NCBI GenBank assembly: GCA_913009285.1 | Contig: CAJVYE010000005.1 | Location: forward strand, 1-15,404 | From: an uncultured Nitrospirota bacterium | GTDB taxonomy: Bacteria; Nitrospinota; Nitrospinia; SZUA-224 | Direction: 5' to 3' | Length of the DNA: 15,404 nucleotides | Shown here: positions 1 through 8,774 of the stretch, piece by piece | Layout: each line of letters begins with the position of its first letter | Position numbering within the stretch: the stretch's first letter is position 1 | Program-made: the position numbers and the translations under genes | Notes under the pieces: model-generated | The model's input: the letters and a program-made list of their open reading frames with translations, nothing else | Told to the model about the DNA's origin: nothing | Databases searched by the model: none

Positions 1-84
1 TTTGTCGAGGGCGTGAGTACGTAGCTCGTGTCTGATCTATTATCAGTATATCCACTTAAAATTTTATTTTGTTCTTTTTGTTTT
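1..84. other. Non-genomic read-through noise outside the adapter
   Basis: This stretch lies outside the outer end of the P5 adapter, so it cannot belong to the same genomic insert. On the reverse strand it begins with an A-rich run directly after the adapter. That is what a read gives when it passes through a short insert and the whole adapter into nothing. The rest (1 to about 55) resembles no gene or element I know. An open frame from 28 runs through it into the adapter and then into the methyltransferase, but that join is artificial. Confidence 0.85.
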
Positions 85-142
85 AATGATACGGCGACCA
101 CCGAGATCTACACTCTTTCCCTACACGACGCTCTTCCGATCT
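85..142 (+). other. Illumina TruSeq universal (P5) adapter
   Basis: All 58 bases match the TruSeq universal adapter from memory, beginning AATGATACGGCGACC and ending CGCTCTTCCGATCT. Its translation in frame 1 contains the well-known contaminant peptide TATTEIYTLSLHDALPIS. The genome-derived part of the contig starts at the next base, 143. The adapter is library material that was not trimmed before assembly. Confidence 0.98.
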
Positions 143-831
143 CCCTCTATGTCCGTGAGATGTTTTCTTCCATATCTCACAGATACGATCTCCTGAACAG
201 GTTATTGAGTCTTGGTAGGGACAGGTACTGGAGGAGTTTTGCTGTAAGCCAACTTTCTTCTATGGACGGCGGACTCTACTTAGATATTGCCACTGGCACA
301 GCCGATGTGGCCATGGAGATAGCAAAGAGTGGATCTATCAATACCAGGGTAATAGGTGTAGATTTCAGTGAAAAGATGATAGAGTTAGGGATAAGAAAGA
401 TTAAAAAATGTGGGTTTGAGGATAGGATCAAACTCGGTTTTGCAGATGCACAGGCCCTTCCATTTAGTGATGGGTTCTTTGATGCTGCTATTGTGGCCTT
501 TGGAATACGGAATCTATCCGATTTCCTGACAGGGATAAAGGAGATGAGGAGGGTTGTAAAGGTAGGAGGAAAGGTTGTAATCCTGGAATTTACTATTCCA
601 GCCAATCATATTTGCCGGGGGGTCTATTATCTCTACTTCAGGAGACTCCTTCCTCTAATAGGGGGTATAATATCTGGTAAGAGGTATGCCTATAAGTATC
701 TCCCTGAATCTGTGATGGAGTTTCCTGATCAGGAGGGATTAAAAAGGATGATGGAGGATGTTAGCCTGAAGGATGTTAGGTATTATAACCTGACTTTCGG
801 GATAGTTGCTGTACATGTTGGGGTAAGATAA
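143..831 (+). CDS. menG: Demethylmenaquinone/ubiquinone C-methyltransferase (5'-truncated)
   Basis: MenG/UbiE is a SAM-dependent methyltransferase that performs the C-methylation step of menaquinone (or ubiquinone) synthesis at the membrane. About 228 residues remain, read in frame from 145; family members are usually 230-250 residues, so roughly the first 5-15 residues are lost to the adapter junction. The visible N-terminal part (VREMFSSISHRYDLLN) matches the conserved start of the family. The SAM-binding motif LDIATGTADVA lies at nt 280-312, the acidic VDFSEKM segment follows, and the UbiE signature LPFSDGFFD...FGIRN ends near nt 513. The C-terminus NLTFGIVAVHVG is typical. The sequence does not separate the menaquinone from the ubiquinone role; without other quinone genes here, menG is a choice of label. 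The true start codon is not in the window. Confidence 0.93.
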
Positions 832-851
832 GGGACAGGTTATCTTTTTTC
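826..851 (+). terminator. Terminator-like hairpin at the menG stop codon
   Basis: AGATAA (826-831, including the stop codon) pairs with TTATCT (840-845) across an 8-nt loop, and a run of T follows to 850. The stem is short and A/T-rich, so termination may be weak. The arrangement and the following 120-bp gap fit the end of a transcription unit. Confidence 0.5.
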
Positions 852-880
852 TTGACGGTGTGGATGTTTTATATTATCTT
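852..880 (+). promoter_or_regulatory. Possible sigma-70-like promoter for the zinc-ribbon gene
   Basis: TTGACG (852-857) is followed after 17 bp by TATCTT (875-880). TATTAT at 872-877 is a better -10 hexamer but sits at only 14 bp. The site lies just after the terminator-like hairpin and about 90 bp before the next start codon, where a promoter would be expected. The hexamer match is moderate and untested. Confidence 0.35.
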
Positions 881-972
881 TATGAAGTATAGGATAAATA
901 TCATGCTGAAATATGGGTATTTAATTCGTTCACTATTAAGGATAAGATATTTAAAATAGGGAGGTGGGGGTT

Positions 973-1686
973 ATGAAATGTCCAAAGTGTGGGTATGCAA
1001 GTTTTGAATATCTGGATGAGTGCAGAAAATGTGGTAGGGATTTGGTTAAGTTTAAGGAGGAGGCAGGTATATACATGGTAAGGCCCGGTGGTTTTGGGGG
1101 TCTGGGGTTGGTAGTGGCATCTTCAATGGAGGTGGCTGAAGATGTTGCTGTGGCAGAGGAGAGCGGTGAGACCATTTCTCAGGAGTCTCAAGAGGATGAG
1201 GAAGGTATCGTTATTGGTATGGAGATGGAGACAGAGACATCCCAGGAAGTCGAGAAAGGTGCTGCGGGTACAGAGATTAATGTTGAGGAGGAATCGACGA
1301 TTGATATGACAGGGATGGAGGAGGTTTCAGAAGAGATTCCATTTGATATGAGTACCGGCGATGAGTCATTGGGAGCAGAGGTCTCTGAGGATGATATTTC
1401 TGTGATGGAAAGTCCTGATGAGGCTATTTCTCAGGAGGATGAGAAAGGTATTGATATTGATATGGAGATGAAGACAGAGACATCACAAGAAGTCGAAAAA
1501 GGCGCTGGAGATGTAGGGATGAATGTTGGGGAGGTATCTGGGGCTCCCGTGGATATAGAGGACAAGAAAGAGGAATCAGAACCTTTTATCTCTGTAGATG
1601 AAGACTATGGGGATATTGATATAGATGATATAGATATTGATATAGGAGATGATGATATCCCTTCTGACGACAAGACGTCACAATAA
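973..1686 (+). CDS. Zinc-ribbon protein with a long acidic, internally duplicated tail
   Basis: A 237-residue protein of unknown function. The N-terminus is a short zinc ribbon with cysteines at 3, 6, 17 and 20 (CPKC...CRKC). A Gly-rich stretch follows (about 39-46), and then nearly 190 residues dominated by Glu, Asp, Ser and Met with almost no hydrophobic core, so it is probably disordered. A block at about 66-98 (TISQ...METETSQEVEKGA) recurs at about 150-178, and the C-terminus is an Asp-Ile repeat (DIDIDDIDIDIGDDD, 214-228). I chose ATG 973 over an in-frame GTG at 964 because GGGAGGTG (959-966) overlaps that GTG and is well spaced for 973. No membrane segment or signal peptide is visible. 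It precedes an RDD membrane protein, with which it may once have formed an operon. The gene is probably real; the function is not recognised. Confidence 0.8.
   Translation: MKCPKCGYASFEYLDECRKCGRDLVKFKEEAGIYMVRPGGFGGLGLVVASSMEVAEDVAVAEESGETISQESQEDEEGIVIGMEMETETSQEVEKGAAGTEINVEEESTIDMTGMEEVSEEIPFDMSTGDESLGAEVSEDDISVMESPDEAISQEDEKGIDIDMEMKTETSQEVEKGAGDVGMNVGEVSGAPVDIEDKKEESEPFISVDEDYGDIDIDDIDIDIGDDDIPSDDKTSQ
1174..1509 (+). repeat. Intragenic direct duplication in the acidic tail
   Basis: Two copies, 1174-1266 and 1426-1509, encode nearly the same block. The offset is 252 bp at the start of the copies and 243 bp after a 9-bp (three-codon) difference. The nucleotide match is still high (for example GACAGAGACATC is shared), so the duplication is fairly recent or under constraint. 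Confidence 0.75.
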
Positions 1687-1703
1687 GAGCTTGAAGTGAG
1701 GAT

Positions 1704-1917
1704 CAGCAATTCTCGGTGAACATAGAGTATGTTTTGATCTCTTTTCCTCTCTCAGAATTTTTTTTTGCTTTTATTATCATAAAGATAAGGTAACAAAAGA
1801 AAAAATGAAATTGTTCAGAAAAGAGATCAAAACATACTCTAACAGTGCGAAATCATGTTAATGTATTTGCCGTAACGTCTTAATTAACAGTATATTACAA
1901 TTCATCGAGAATTGCTG
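1704..1917. mobile_element. MITE-like element, 214 bp, with 9-bp target site duplication
   Basis: The ends are inverted repeats: CAGCAATTCTCG (1704-1715) against CGAGAATTGCTG (1906-1917), with the similarity continuing inward for about six more bases. Directly outside each end is the same 9-mer, AGTGAGGAT (1695-1703 and 1918-1926), a clean target duplication. There is no coding capacity, so this would be a non-autonomous element moved in trans by a transposase not in this window. A 9-bp duplication is compatible with several IS families, including parts of the IS4 group and IS1, but I cannot assign one. Taking out the element and one 9-mer leaves a gap of about 50 bp between the zinc-ribbon and RDD genes, a normal operon spacing. 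Confidence 0.85.
1724..1840. repeat. Perfect 23-bp inverted repeat nested inside the MITE-like element
   Basis: Positions 1724-1746 (starting AGAGTATGTTTTGATC) are the exact reverse complement of 1818-1840, separated by 71 bp. The sequence just inside both arms is T-rich/A-rich and shows weaker continued complementarity, so RNA or single-stranded DNA could form a long hairpin. The arms are placed asymmetrically in the element: 2 bp from the left terminal repeat but 59 bp from the right one. That could reflect a nested second element or an internal deletion. Confidence 0.85.
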
Positions 1918-1959
1918 AGTGAGGATTGATAGAATTTATTATAAGGTGTAAAGTAGAAG

Positions 1960-2496
1960 GTGAAAGATGGGAGTGGGATAATATCTGAGGATAAGGAAGT
2001 ATCTACTTATAATGTTTCTGATATTGTCACAGGCAATGATGTTGTAAAAGTGGGGTTCTGGAGAAGATTTTTTGCAATCTTTATTGATCTTTTTATACTT
2101 GATATTTGCACAAGTCTCAGTACTTACCCTCTGCATAAAGGATTTGAACTATACGATTTAGATCTCCTTTCCTTCCTTATAGAGGATGATTTCGGGGTAT
2201 TAAGAGGGCTGATTTTATACTTTACCTTCTATACAATTATAGCTTTGATACTGGGTTGTTTTTATTTTACCTATTTTCATGGATCTATTGGGCAGACTAT
2301 AGGGAAGAGGCTTTTCAAGATAAGGGTTATCCAGATGGATGGAGCAGAGCTGACATGGGGGGTGGCCTTTATAAGGTGGGTGGGATATTTTGTCTCATTA
2401 TTCCCATTTTTCTTAGGGTTTGTGTGGGTAGCCTTTGATAGGAATAAACAGGCATGGCATGATAAGATTGCCAGTACATATGTAGTTAGGGTATAG
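1960..2496 (+). CDS. RDD-family membrane protein
   Basis: RDD proteins are small integral membrane proteins named for conserved Arg and Asp residues; a few have been linked to ion exchange, most have no known substrate. This one has 178 residues. An N-terminal tail of about 30 polar residues is followed by GFWRRFFAIFIDLF (32-45) with the family Arg pair and Asp43. Membrane segments lie at about 37-55, 82-105 and 136-157. The motif GSIGQTIGKRLFKIRV (109-124) and the C-terminal FDRNKQAWHDKIA are typical. The start is uncertain: GTG 1960 is the first possible start after an in-frame TAG at 1954, and no strong ribosome site precedes it. The MITE-like element ends 34 bp upstream of the start and may have altered its expression. 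Family assignment is solid, function unknown. Confidence 0.88.
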   Translation: MKDGSGIISEDKEVSTYNVSDIVTGNDVVKVGFWRRFFAIFIDLFILDICTSLSTYPLHKGFELYDLDLLSFLIEDDFGVLRGLILYFTFYTIIALILGCFYFTYFHGSIGQTIGKRLFKIRVIQMDGAELTWGVAFIRWVGYFVSLFPFFLGFVWVAFDRNKQAWHDKIASTYVVRV

Positions 2497-2545
2497 AAAA
2501 GGATAGCAGACGGCTGAATTTTTGCAGTTCAAGGAGGTTTTTGTA

Positions 2546-3712
2546 ATGCTTAAAAAGAGATATTTATTGGCTCCTGGTCCAACCCCGGTTATTGAAGATG
2601 CCTTATTAGAGATGGCAAGGCCTATACTTCATCATAGGACACCTCAATTCAGTGCCATAATAGGAGAGGTTAAGGAGGGGCTTAAGAATCTATTCCAGAC
2701 AAAAGGTGATGTTTTGATATTGAGTGCGTCGGGTACCGGTGCTATGGAGGGCTCTGTTTCAAACCTCTTTTCCCCCGGGGATAATGTTATTGTGATTAAT
2801 GGTGGGAAGTTCGGTGAGAGATGGGTAGATATATGTAAGTCATATGGACTGAATATACAGGAGATTAATGTAGAGTGGGGCAAGGCGGTTGATCCATCTA
2901 TTGTTAGAGATGCCTTGAAAAAGAATAAAGAGATTAAGGGGGTCTTTGTTCAGGCAAGTGAGACCTCTACTACGGTTGCACATCCGGTTAAGGAACTTGC
3001 TGATATTGTGAGGGAGAGGGATGATACCATCCTAATAGTAGATGGAATAAGTGGTGTGGGGGTATTTGATATCCCTATGGATAAATGGGGAATAGATGTA
3101 TTGGTGTCTGGTTCACAGAAGGCATTGATGCTTCCACCAGGTTTGTCATTTGTTGCATTGAGTGATAAGGCATGGCGGTTTTCAGAGGATGCAAAGCTTC
3201 CGAGGTATTATTTTGATTTCAGGAAGGAGAGGGATAAATTAAGGGATAATACGACAGCTTATACCCCTGCAATATCATTAATAGTCGGCCTTAGGAAGGT
3301 CTTACAGAATATCAGGGAAGAGGGGCTTGAGACTATCTTTGCCAGACATGAAAGGTTGGCTATGGCTACAAAGGCGGCTATCCTTGCACTTGGATTAAGG
3401 CTTCTTGCCCCTGATTCACCGAGTAATTGTGCTACAGGATTCTTTGTCCCGGATGGTATAGATGGAGGAAAATTTGCGAGGTTTCTTAGGGATGAATTAG
3501 GTATTACCATTGCTGGAGGACAAGGACATCTGAAGGGTAAGATCCTCAGGATAGCCCATATGGGGTATATTGATATATTTGATATAATTGTGGCAGTCTC
3601 GGGTTTGGAGATGGCATTAAAGAGATTTGGATATAAGGTGGAATTTGGGAGAGGCGTTGCTGCTGCTCAGGAAATATTATATGGAGGGATAGATGAAGGT
3701 ACTGGTGACTGA
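2546..3712 (+). CDS. Class V PLP aminotransferase, probable phosphoserine aminotransferase role
   Basis: A 388-residue fold-type I aminotransferase of the serine-glyoxylate/alanine-glyoxylate group. It starts with the typical MLKKRYLLAPGPTPV. The cofactor phosphate loop SASGTGAME is at 60-68, the aspartate that contacts the pyridine ring is D166 (IVDGISG), and the Schiff-base lysine is K192 (SGSQKALMLPPG). ATG 2546 was chosen over a possible TTG at 2522 because AAGGAGGT (2531-2538) is ideally spaced. The 3' end overlaps serA by 20 bp, so the two are translationally coupled. In many bacteria and archaea without classical SerC, such an enzyme beside serA is thought to make phosphoserine from 3-phosphohydroxypyruvate. 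That role is inferred from context; alanine- or serine-glyoxylate transamination is equally possible from sequence alone. Confidence 0.88.
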   Translation: MLKKRYLLAPGPTPVIEDALLEMARPILHHRTPQFSAIIGEVKEGLKNLFQTKGDVLILSASGTGAMEGSVSNLFSPGDNVIVINGGKFGERWVDICKSYGLNIQEINVEWGKAVDPSIVRDALKKNKEIKGVFVQASETSTTVAHPVKELADIVRERDDTILIVDGISGVGVFDIPMDKWGIDVLVSGSQKALMLPPGLSFVALSDKAWRFSEDAKLPRYYFDFRKERDKLRDNTTAYTPAISLIVGLRKVLQNIREEGLETIFARHERLAMATKAAILALGLRLLAPDSPSNCATGFFVPDGIDGGKFARFLRDELGITIAGGQGHLKGKILRIAHMGYIDIFDIIVAVSGLEMALKRFGYKVEFGRGVAAAQEILYGGIDEGTGD

Positions 3713-5273
3713 TGATCTTTCAGAAAAGGGGATTGAGATACTCAAAAGGGAAGATGACATAGAAGTTAATGTGAAGGTCGGACTCTCTATGGAAGATCTG
3801 ATTGCTAAGATGCCAGATTATGATGCACTCATTATACGGAGTGGTACAAAGGTCACTGCCGATGTGATAGATGTGGCAGATAACCTGAGGGTGATCGGGA
3901 GAGCAGGGATAGGGGTGGATAATGTGGATATAGATGCGGCAAGCAAGCGAGGTATTGTTGTCATGAATACACCTGAGGGGAATATTATTACAACTGCGGA
4001 ACACACCATATCTATGATGCTTGCCCTTTCCAGAAACATCCCCCAGGCAAATGCATATGTGAAGTCAAAGGGGTGGAAAAAGAAGGGGTTTATAGGTGTA
4101 GAGGTATTTAATAAGACCCTTGGTGTTATTGGGCTGGGGAGGATAGGGAGGGTTGTGGTTAAGAGGGCGCATGGATTAGAGATGAATGTGATTGCCTATG
4201 ATCCCTTTATTTCAAAGGATACAGCTCATAAGATAGGTGTTGAATTGGTAGATATGGACGAACTTCTTAGGAGATCAGACTATATCACGGTTCATGTGCC
4301 TAAGACAGAAGGGACGATCCATCTTATTGGTGCCAAAGAATTCGGGATGATGAAAAAGGGGGTAAAGATAATCAATTGTTCAAGGGGTAGTATAGTGGAT
4401 GAGGAGGCCCTTTATCAGGCAATTGTTGATAAACAAGTAAGTGGGGCTGCCCTTGATGTATTTGAAAAGGAGCCCCCTGTGGATAATCCCCTATTGGAAT
4501 TGGATGAGGTGATATGTACTCCCCATCTTGGTGCATCCACAGGTGAGGCTCAGGAGAATGTGGCGATTGCTGTGGCAGAACAAATTGTCGATTTTCTTAA
4601 AAAGGGAGAGATAAGAAATGCCATAAATGTACCATCTATAGATGTTGAGGATTTGTCAAAGATACGTCCATTTCTCTCTCTTGCTGAGAAATTGGGAGGT
4701 TTTCAGGGGCAGTTAGTAGAGGGAGGGATAAGGGAGGTTACTGTAAAGTATAGTGGGGATGTAATCGATTTAGGTGTGAAACTGGTTACAGCATCGGTAT
4801 TGAAAGGCCTTCTTCAGGTATTTGTTGAGAGTAGTGTAAATTTGGTTAATGCATCTCTTATTGCAGAAGAGCGGGGTATCAGGGTATTGGAGACAACAAG
4901 TAGTGAGGTGGAGGATTTTACAAGTCTAATAGGGGTAAAGATAAAGACCGATAAGGAAGAGAGAGAAATCGATGGGACGATTTTTGGAAAGGAAGAACCC
5001 CGTATAGTGAGGGTAGATGATTATCATATAGAGGCCATACCTTTTGGTAATATGCTTTTCTTCTCCAATGTAGATGCCCCGGGCGTTATAGGTAGGATCG
5101 GGATGATTCTGGGTAATAATAATATTAATATTGCAGGGATGCATTTAGGGAGGACAAAAGCTCATGGAAAGGCGGTGGCCATTGTTAATGTGGATTCACC
5201 TGTCACTGAAAAGGCATTGAAAGAGATCAGGAATATGCAAGATATCATTTATGCCAAGAGGATTACGTTGTAA
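3693..5273 (+). CDS. serA: D-3-phosphoglycerate dehydrogenase
   Basis: SerA oxidises 3-phosphoglycerate to 3-phosphohydroxypyruvate with NAD, the first step of serine synthesis in the cytoplasm. The 526-residue protein is the long form. The substrate/nucleotide-binding halves come first, with the Rossmann motif GVIGLGRIG (144-152). The catalytic Arg is R231 (NCSRGSIVD), the Glu is in the DVFEKEPP segment (E260), and the His is H278 (TPHLGAST). A substrate-binding ASB-type domain spans roughly 315-450, and a C-terminal ACT domain (about 452-526, with NNNINIAGMHLGR) suggests allosteric control, usually by serine. The start ATG 3693 has GGAGG five bases upstream and overlaps the preceding aminotransferase gene. 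All key residues are present. The gene ends just before a repeat-rich gap ahead of purA. Confidence 0.97.
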   Translation: MKVLVTDDLSEKGIEILKREDDIEVNVKVGLSMEDLIAKMPDYDALIIRSGTKVTADVIDVADNLRVIGRAGIGVDNVDIDAASKRGIVVMNTPEGNIITTAEHTISMMLALSRNIPQANAYVKSKGWKKKGFIGVEVFNKTLGVIGLGRIGRVVVKRAHGLEMNVIAYDPFISKDTAHKIGVELVDMDELLRRSDYITVHVPKTEGTIHLIGAKEFGMMKKGVKIINCSRGSIVDEEALYQAIVDKQVSGAALDVFEKEPPVDNPLLELDEVICTPHLGASTGEAQENVAIAVAEQIVDFLKKGEIRNAINVPSIDVEDLSKIRPFLSLAEKLGGFQGQLVEGGIREVTVKYSGDVIDLGVKLVTASVLKGLLQVFVESSVNLVNASLIAEERGIRVLETTSSEVEDFTSLIGVKIKTDKEEREIDGTIFGKEEPRIVRVDDYHIEAIPFGNMLFFSNVDAPGVIGRIGMILGNNNINIAGMHLGRTKAHGKAVAIVNVDSPVTEKALKEIRNMQDIIYAKRITL

Positions 5274-5279
5274 GATTTA

Positions 5280-6759
<1,480 letters not shown>

Positions 6760-6998
6760 GGCCTTGAGTTTTTAGGTTTTTTCGTAAAAATGTTGAGCGA
6801 CTCAAAAGTAAATTAAAAATGCAAAAACTATCCCTTGCCTGTTAAGGTAAGTATTCGTATCTCTATTCATTTTTGACTTTTAATCTGTCATCTTGATTTT
6901 TTATCTTTATTTTTTGATTTTTATTAGTTTTAAATTTCTGGTTAGTTCAACTTAAATACTAAAGAGACACTTTTTATGTTAATGTATAGAACGTCAGA
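6760..6998. other. AT-rich gap between purA and cstA with a degenerate inverted repeat
   Basis: No gene is visible in these 239 bp. A run AAAAGT...TAAAAATG (6804-6821) is roughly mirrored by CATTTTTGACTTTT (6868-6881), so a gapped hairpin is possible. Several T-rich runs follow (6894-6932). A small CCTT...AAGG stem lies at 6833-6847. The region could hold the purA terminator and the cstA promoter, but I cannot pick convincing -35/-10 hexamers. No clear ribosome site precedes the cstA start. Confidence 0.4.
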
Positions 6999-8774
6999 AT
7001 GATTTTATCTAACATAGGTATTATCCTCATTATTGCCCTCCTATTTTTTTATGGAGGTTATCGCATATATTCCTCTTATATTGCCAGGATTTTTGATGAG
7101 AATGATGAGAATACAACACCTGCATGCAGTATAAATGATGGTGTTGATTATGTCCCATCAAAGCCCTTTGTTGTTTTTTGTCATCACTTTTCATCTATAG
7201 CTGCCGCAGGACCCATTGTAGGGCCTACCATTGCCTTAATATACGGTTTTGTTCCGGTCTGGATATGGATTGTTGTGGGAAATATATTTGCTGGAGCAGT
7301 ACATGACTTTACAGCAATGTTTACAAGTATCAGGGAGAAGGGTAAATCGATTGCAGATGTGGCTAATAGATCAATCGGGAGAGGCGCCTTTTTCCTCTTT
7401 ATTATCTTTGCAATAATTGCTCTCATCATGGTTGCTGCGGTATTTCTAAGACTTACTGCAGCAGCACTTACCTCATTTGTTCCTCTACATGCGATAGGAC
7501 TCTCTGAGACTCAAACATTATTAAAGACAAGGGTTATTGATGGGGTTGTTAAGGCGCAGATCGGTGGCATAGCATCGACATCAGTAATTATCATTACACT
7601 CTTTGCCCCTCTTTTGGGCTACCTTTTGTATAAGAGACGTATAAAGAATATCTTTGCCATTGCGATTGCATTGATTGTTTGTTTTGGTTCGGTCGTGATG
7701 GGTATGTCTTATCCTATATCAATAGATCCTATATACTGGATGGTGTTTTTATCCCTTTATACCTTTATTGCTGCCGGGATTCCTGTGTGGTTTATTCTTC
7801 AGCCAAGGGATTTTATCAACTCATTCTTTCTCTTCTTTGGAATAATTGCTATGGTGTTTGGGGCTATTCTTGCCGGTTTAAAGGGAGCCACATTTTCTGC
7901 CCCTGCATGGAATATAGGGATGGGTACGGAGAGGCTGGGACAGATATGGCCTATCCTCTTTATCACTGTGGCATGTGGTGCAATCTCAGGCTTCCATGCA
8001 CTAGTTTCATCTGGTACAAGTTGTAAACAGGTTACGAAGGAGAGCCATGTCAGGAAGATCGGATACGGGGCAATGATCCTTGAGGGTGTAATGGCAATAG
8101 GGGTTTTGATTGCTGTGGGAAGTGGTCTCTCATTCGATGGCTACCTTGATATCGTCCATCCATTAGAGAAGTTTAAAGAGAATCCTGTATTAGGATTTTC
8201 ACTAGGGTTAGGGGGTGTCTTATATAAGGGGTTTTCCCTCCCCATTCCTCTCGGAACTATATTTGGTATACTGTTGGTGGAAGGATTTCTGGTTACTACC
8301 CTTGATACAACCGTCCGGCTAACACGCTATCTCTTTGAAGAGATATGGGCAATGGCACTTAAAGATCCGCCAGCATTCCTTAAGAGCTATCTGTTTAATT
8401 CAGGATTATGCGTTGCTTTAATGTTTTTATTGGGCTACAATAATGCCATATCTACTATCTGGCCTATTTTCGGTTCTGCAAATCAACTTTTAGCTGGTTT
8501 GACCCTTATTACAGTTACGACTTGGCTTGCCAGAAGGGGTAAAAAATATTGGTTTACATTACTACCTGCAGTTTTTATGTTATTTACAACGCTCTATTCC
8601 TTGTTTTACCTCTTACAGAATAAATACCTACCTAACAAGAATTTTGCCTTGATCGGTGCAGATATTTTGCTTATATTTCTGGCACTAGGCCTTGTTGGGC
8701 TTTCCTTGAGACTACTTTTTACTCTCAAGATTGGTATTGTTGATTCAAAGCAAGAGGTTGAAGATATTACATGA
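6999..8774 (+). CDS. cstA: CstA-family carbon-starvation transporter
   Basis: A 591-residue inner-membrane protein of the CstA family, whose characterised members import peptides or pyruvate under carbon limitation. It has many hydrophobic segments, starting with one at about 3-20. The N-terminal CstA region is clear: FFYGGYRIYSSYIAR, DYVPSKPFVVFCHHFSSIAAAGPIVGP (His62-His63 and GPIVGP at 71-76), and GNIFAGAVHDF (94-104). A later conserved block, GFHALVSSGTSCKQ, lies at about nt 7990-8030. It is shorter than E. coli CstA (about 700 residues), as in many non-enteric homologues. The start ATG 6999 fits the family N-terminus, but there is no obvious ribosome site before it. The substrate cannot be stated from sequence. 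Its stop overlaps the next start by 4 bp. Confidence 0.93.
   Translation: MILSNIGIILIIALLFFYGGYRIYSSYIARIFDENDENTTPACSINDGVDYVPSKPFVVFCHHFSSIAAAGPIVGPTIALIYGFVPVWIWIVVGNIFAGAVHDFTAMFTSIREKGKSIADVANRSIGRGAFFLFIIFAIIALIMVAAVFLRLTAAALTSFVPLHAIGLSETQTLLKTRVIDGVVKAQIGGIASTSVIIITLFAPLLGYLLYKRRIKNIFAIAIALIVCFGSVVMGMSYPISIDPIYWMVFLSLYTFIAAGIPVWFILQPRDFINSFFLFFGIIAMVFGAILAGLKGATFSAPAWNIGMGTERLGQIWPILFITVACGAISGFHALVSSGTSCKQVTKESHVRKIGYGAMILEGVMAIGVLIAVGSGLSFDGYLDIVHPLEKFKENPVLGFSLGLGGVLYKGFSLPIPLGTIFGILLVEGFLVTTLDTTVRLTRYLFEEIWAMALKDPPAFLKSYLFNSGLCVALMFLLGYNNAISTIWPIFGSANQLLAGLTLITVTTWLARRGKKYWFTLLPAVFMLFTTLYSLFYLLQNKYLPNKNFALIGADILLIFLALGLVGLSLRLLFTLKIGIVDSKQEVEDIT

Noticed and set aside
28..144. N-terminal 39 residues upstream of the methyltransferase
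   Set aside because: They encode read-through noise and the P5 adapter, not a natural extension or fusion domain.
1612..1660. GATATT/GATATA repeats as a microsatellite in a gap
   Set aside because: They are in frame inside the acidic protein and encode its Asp-Ile tail.
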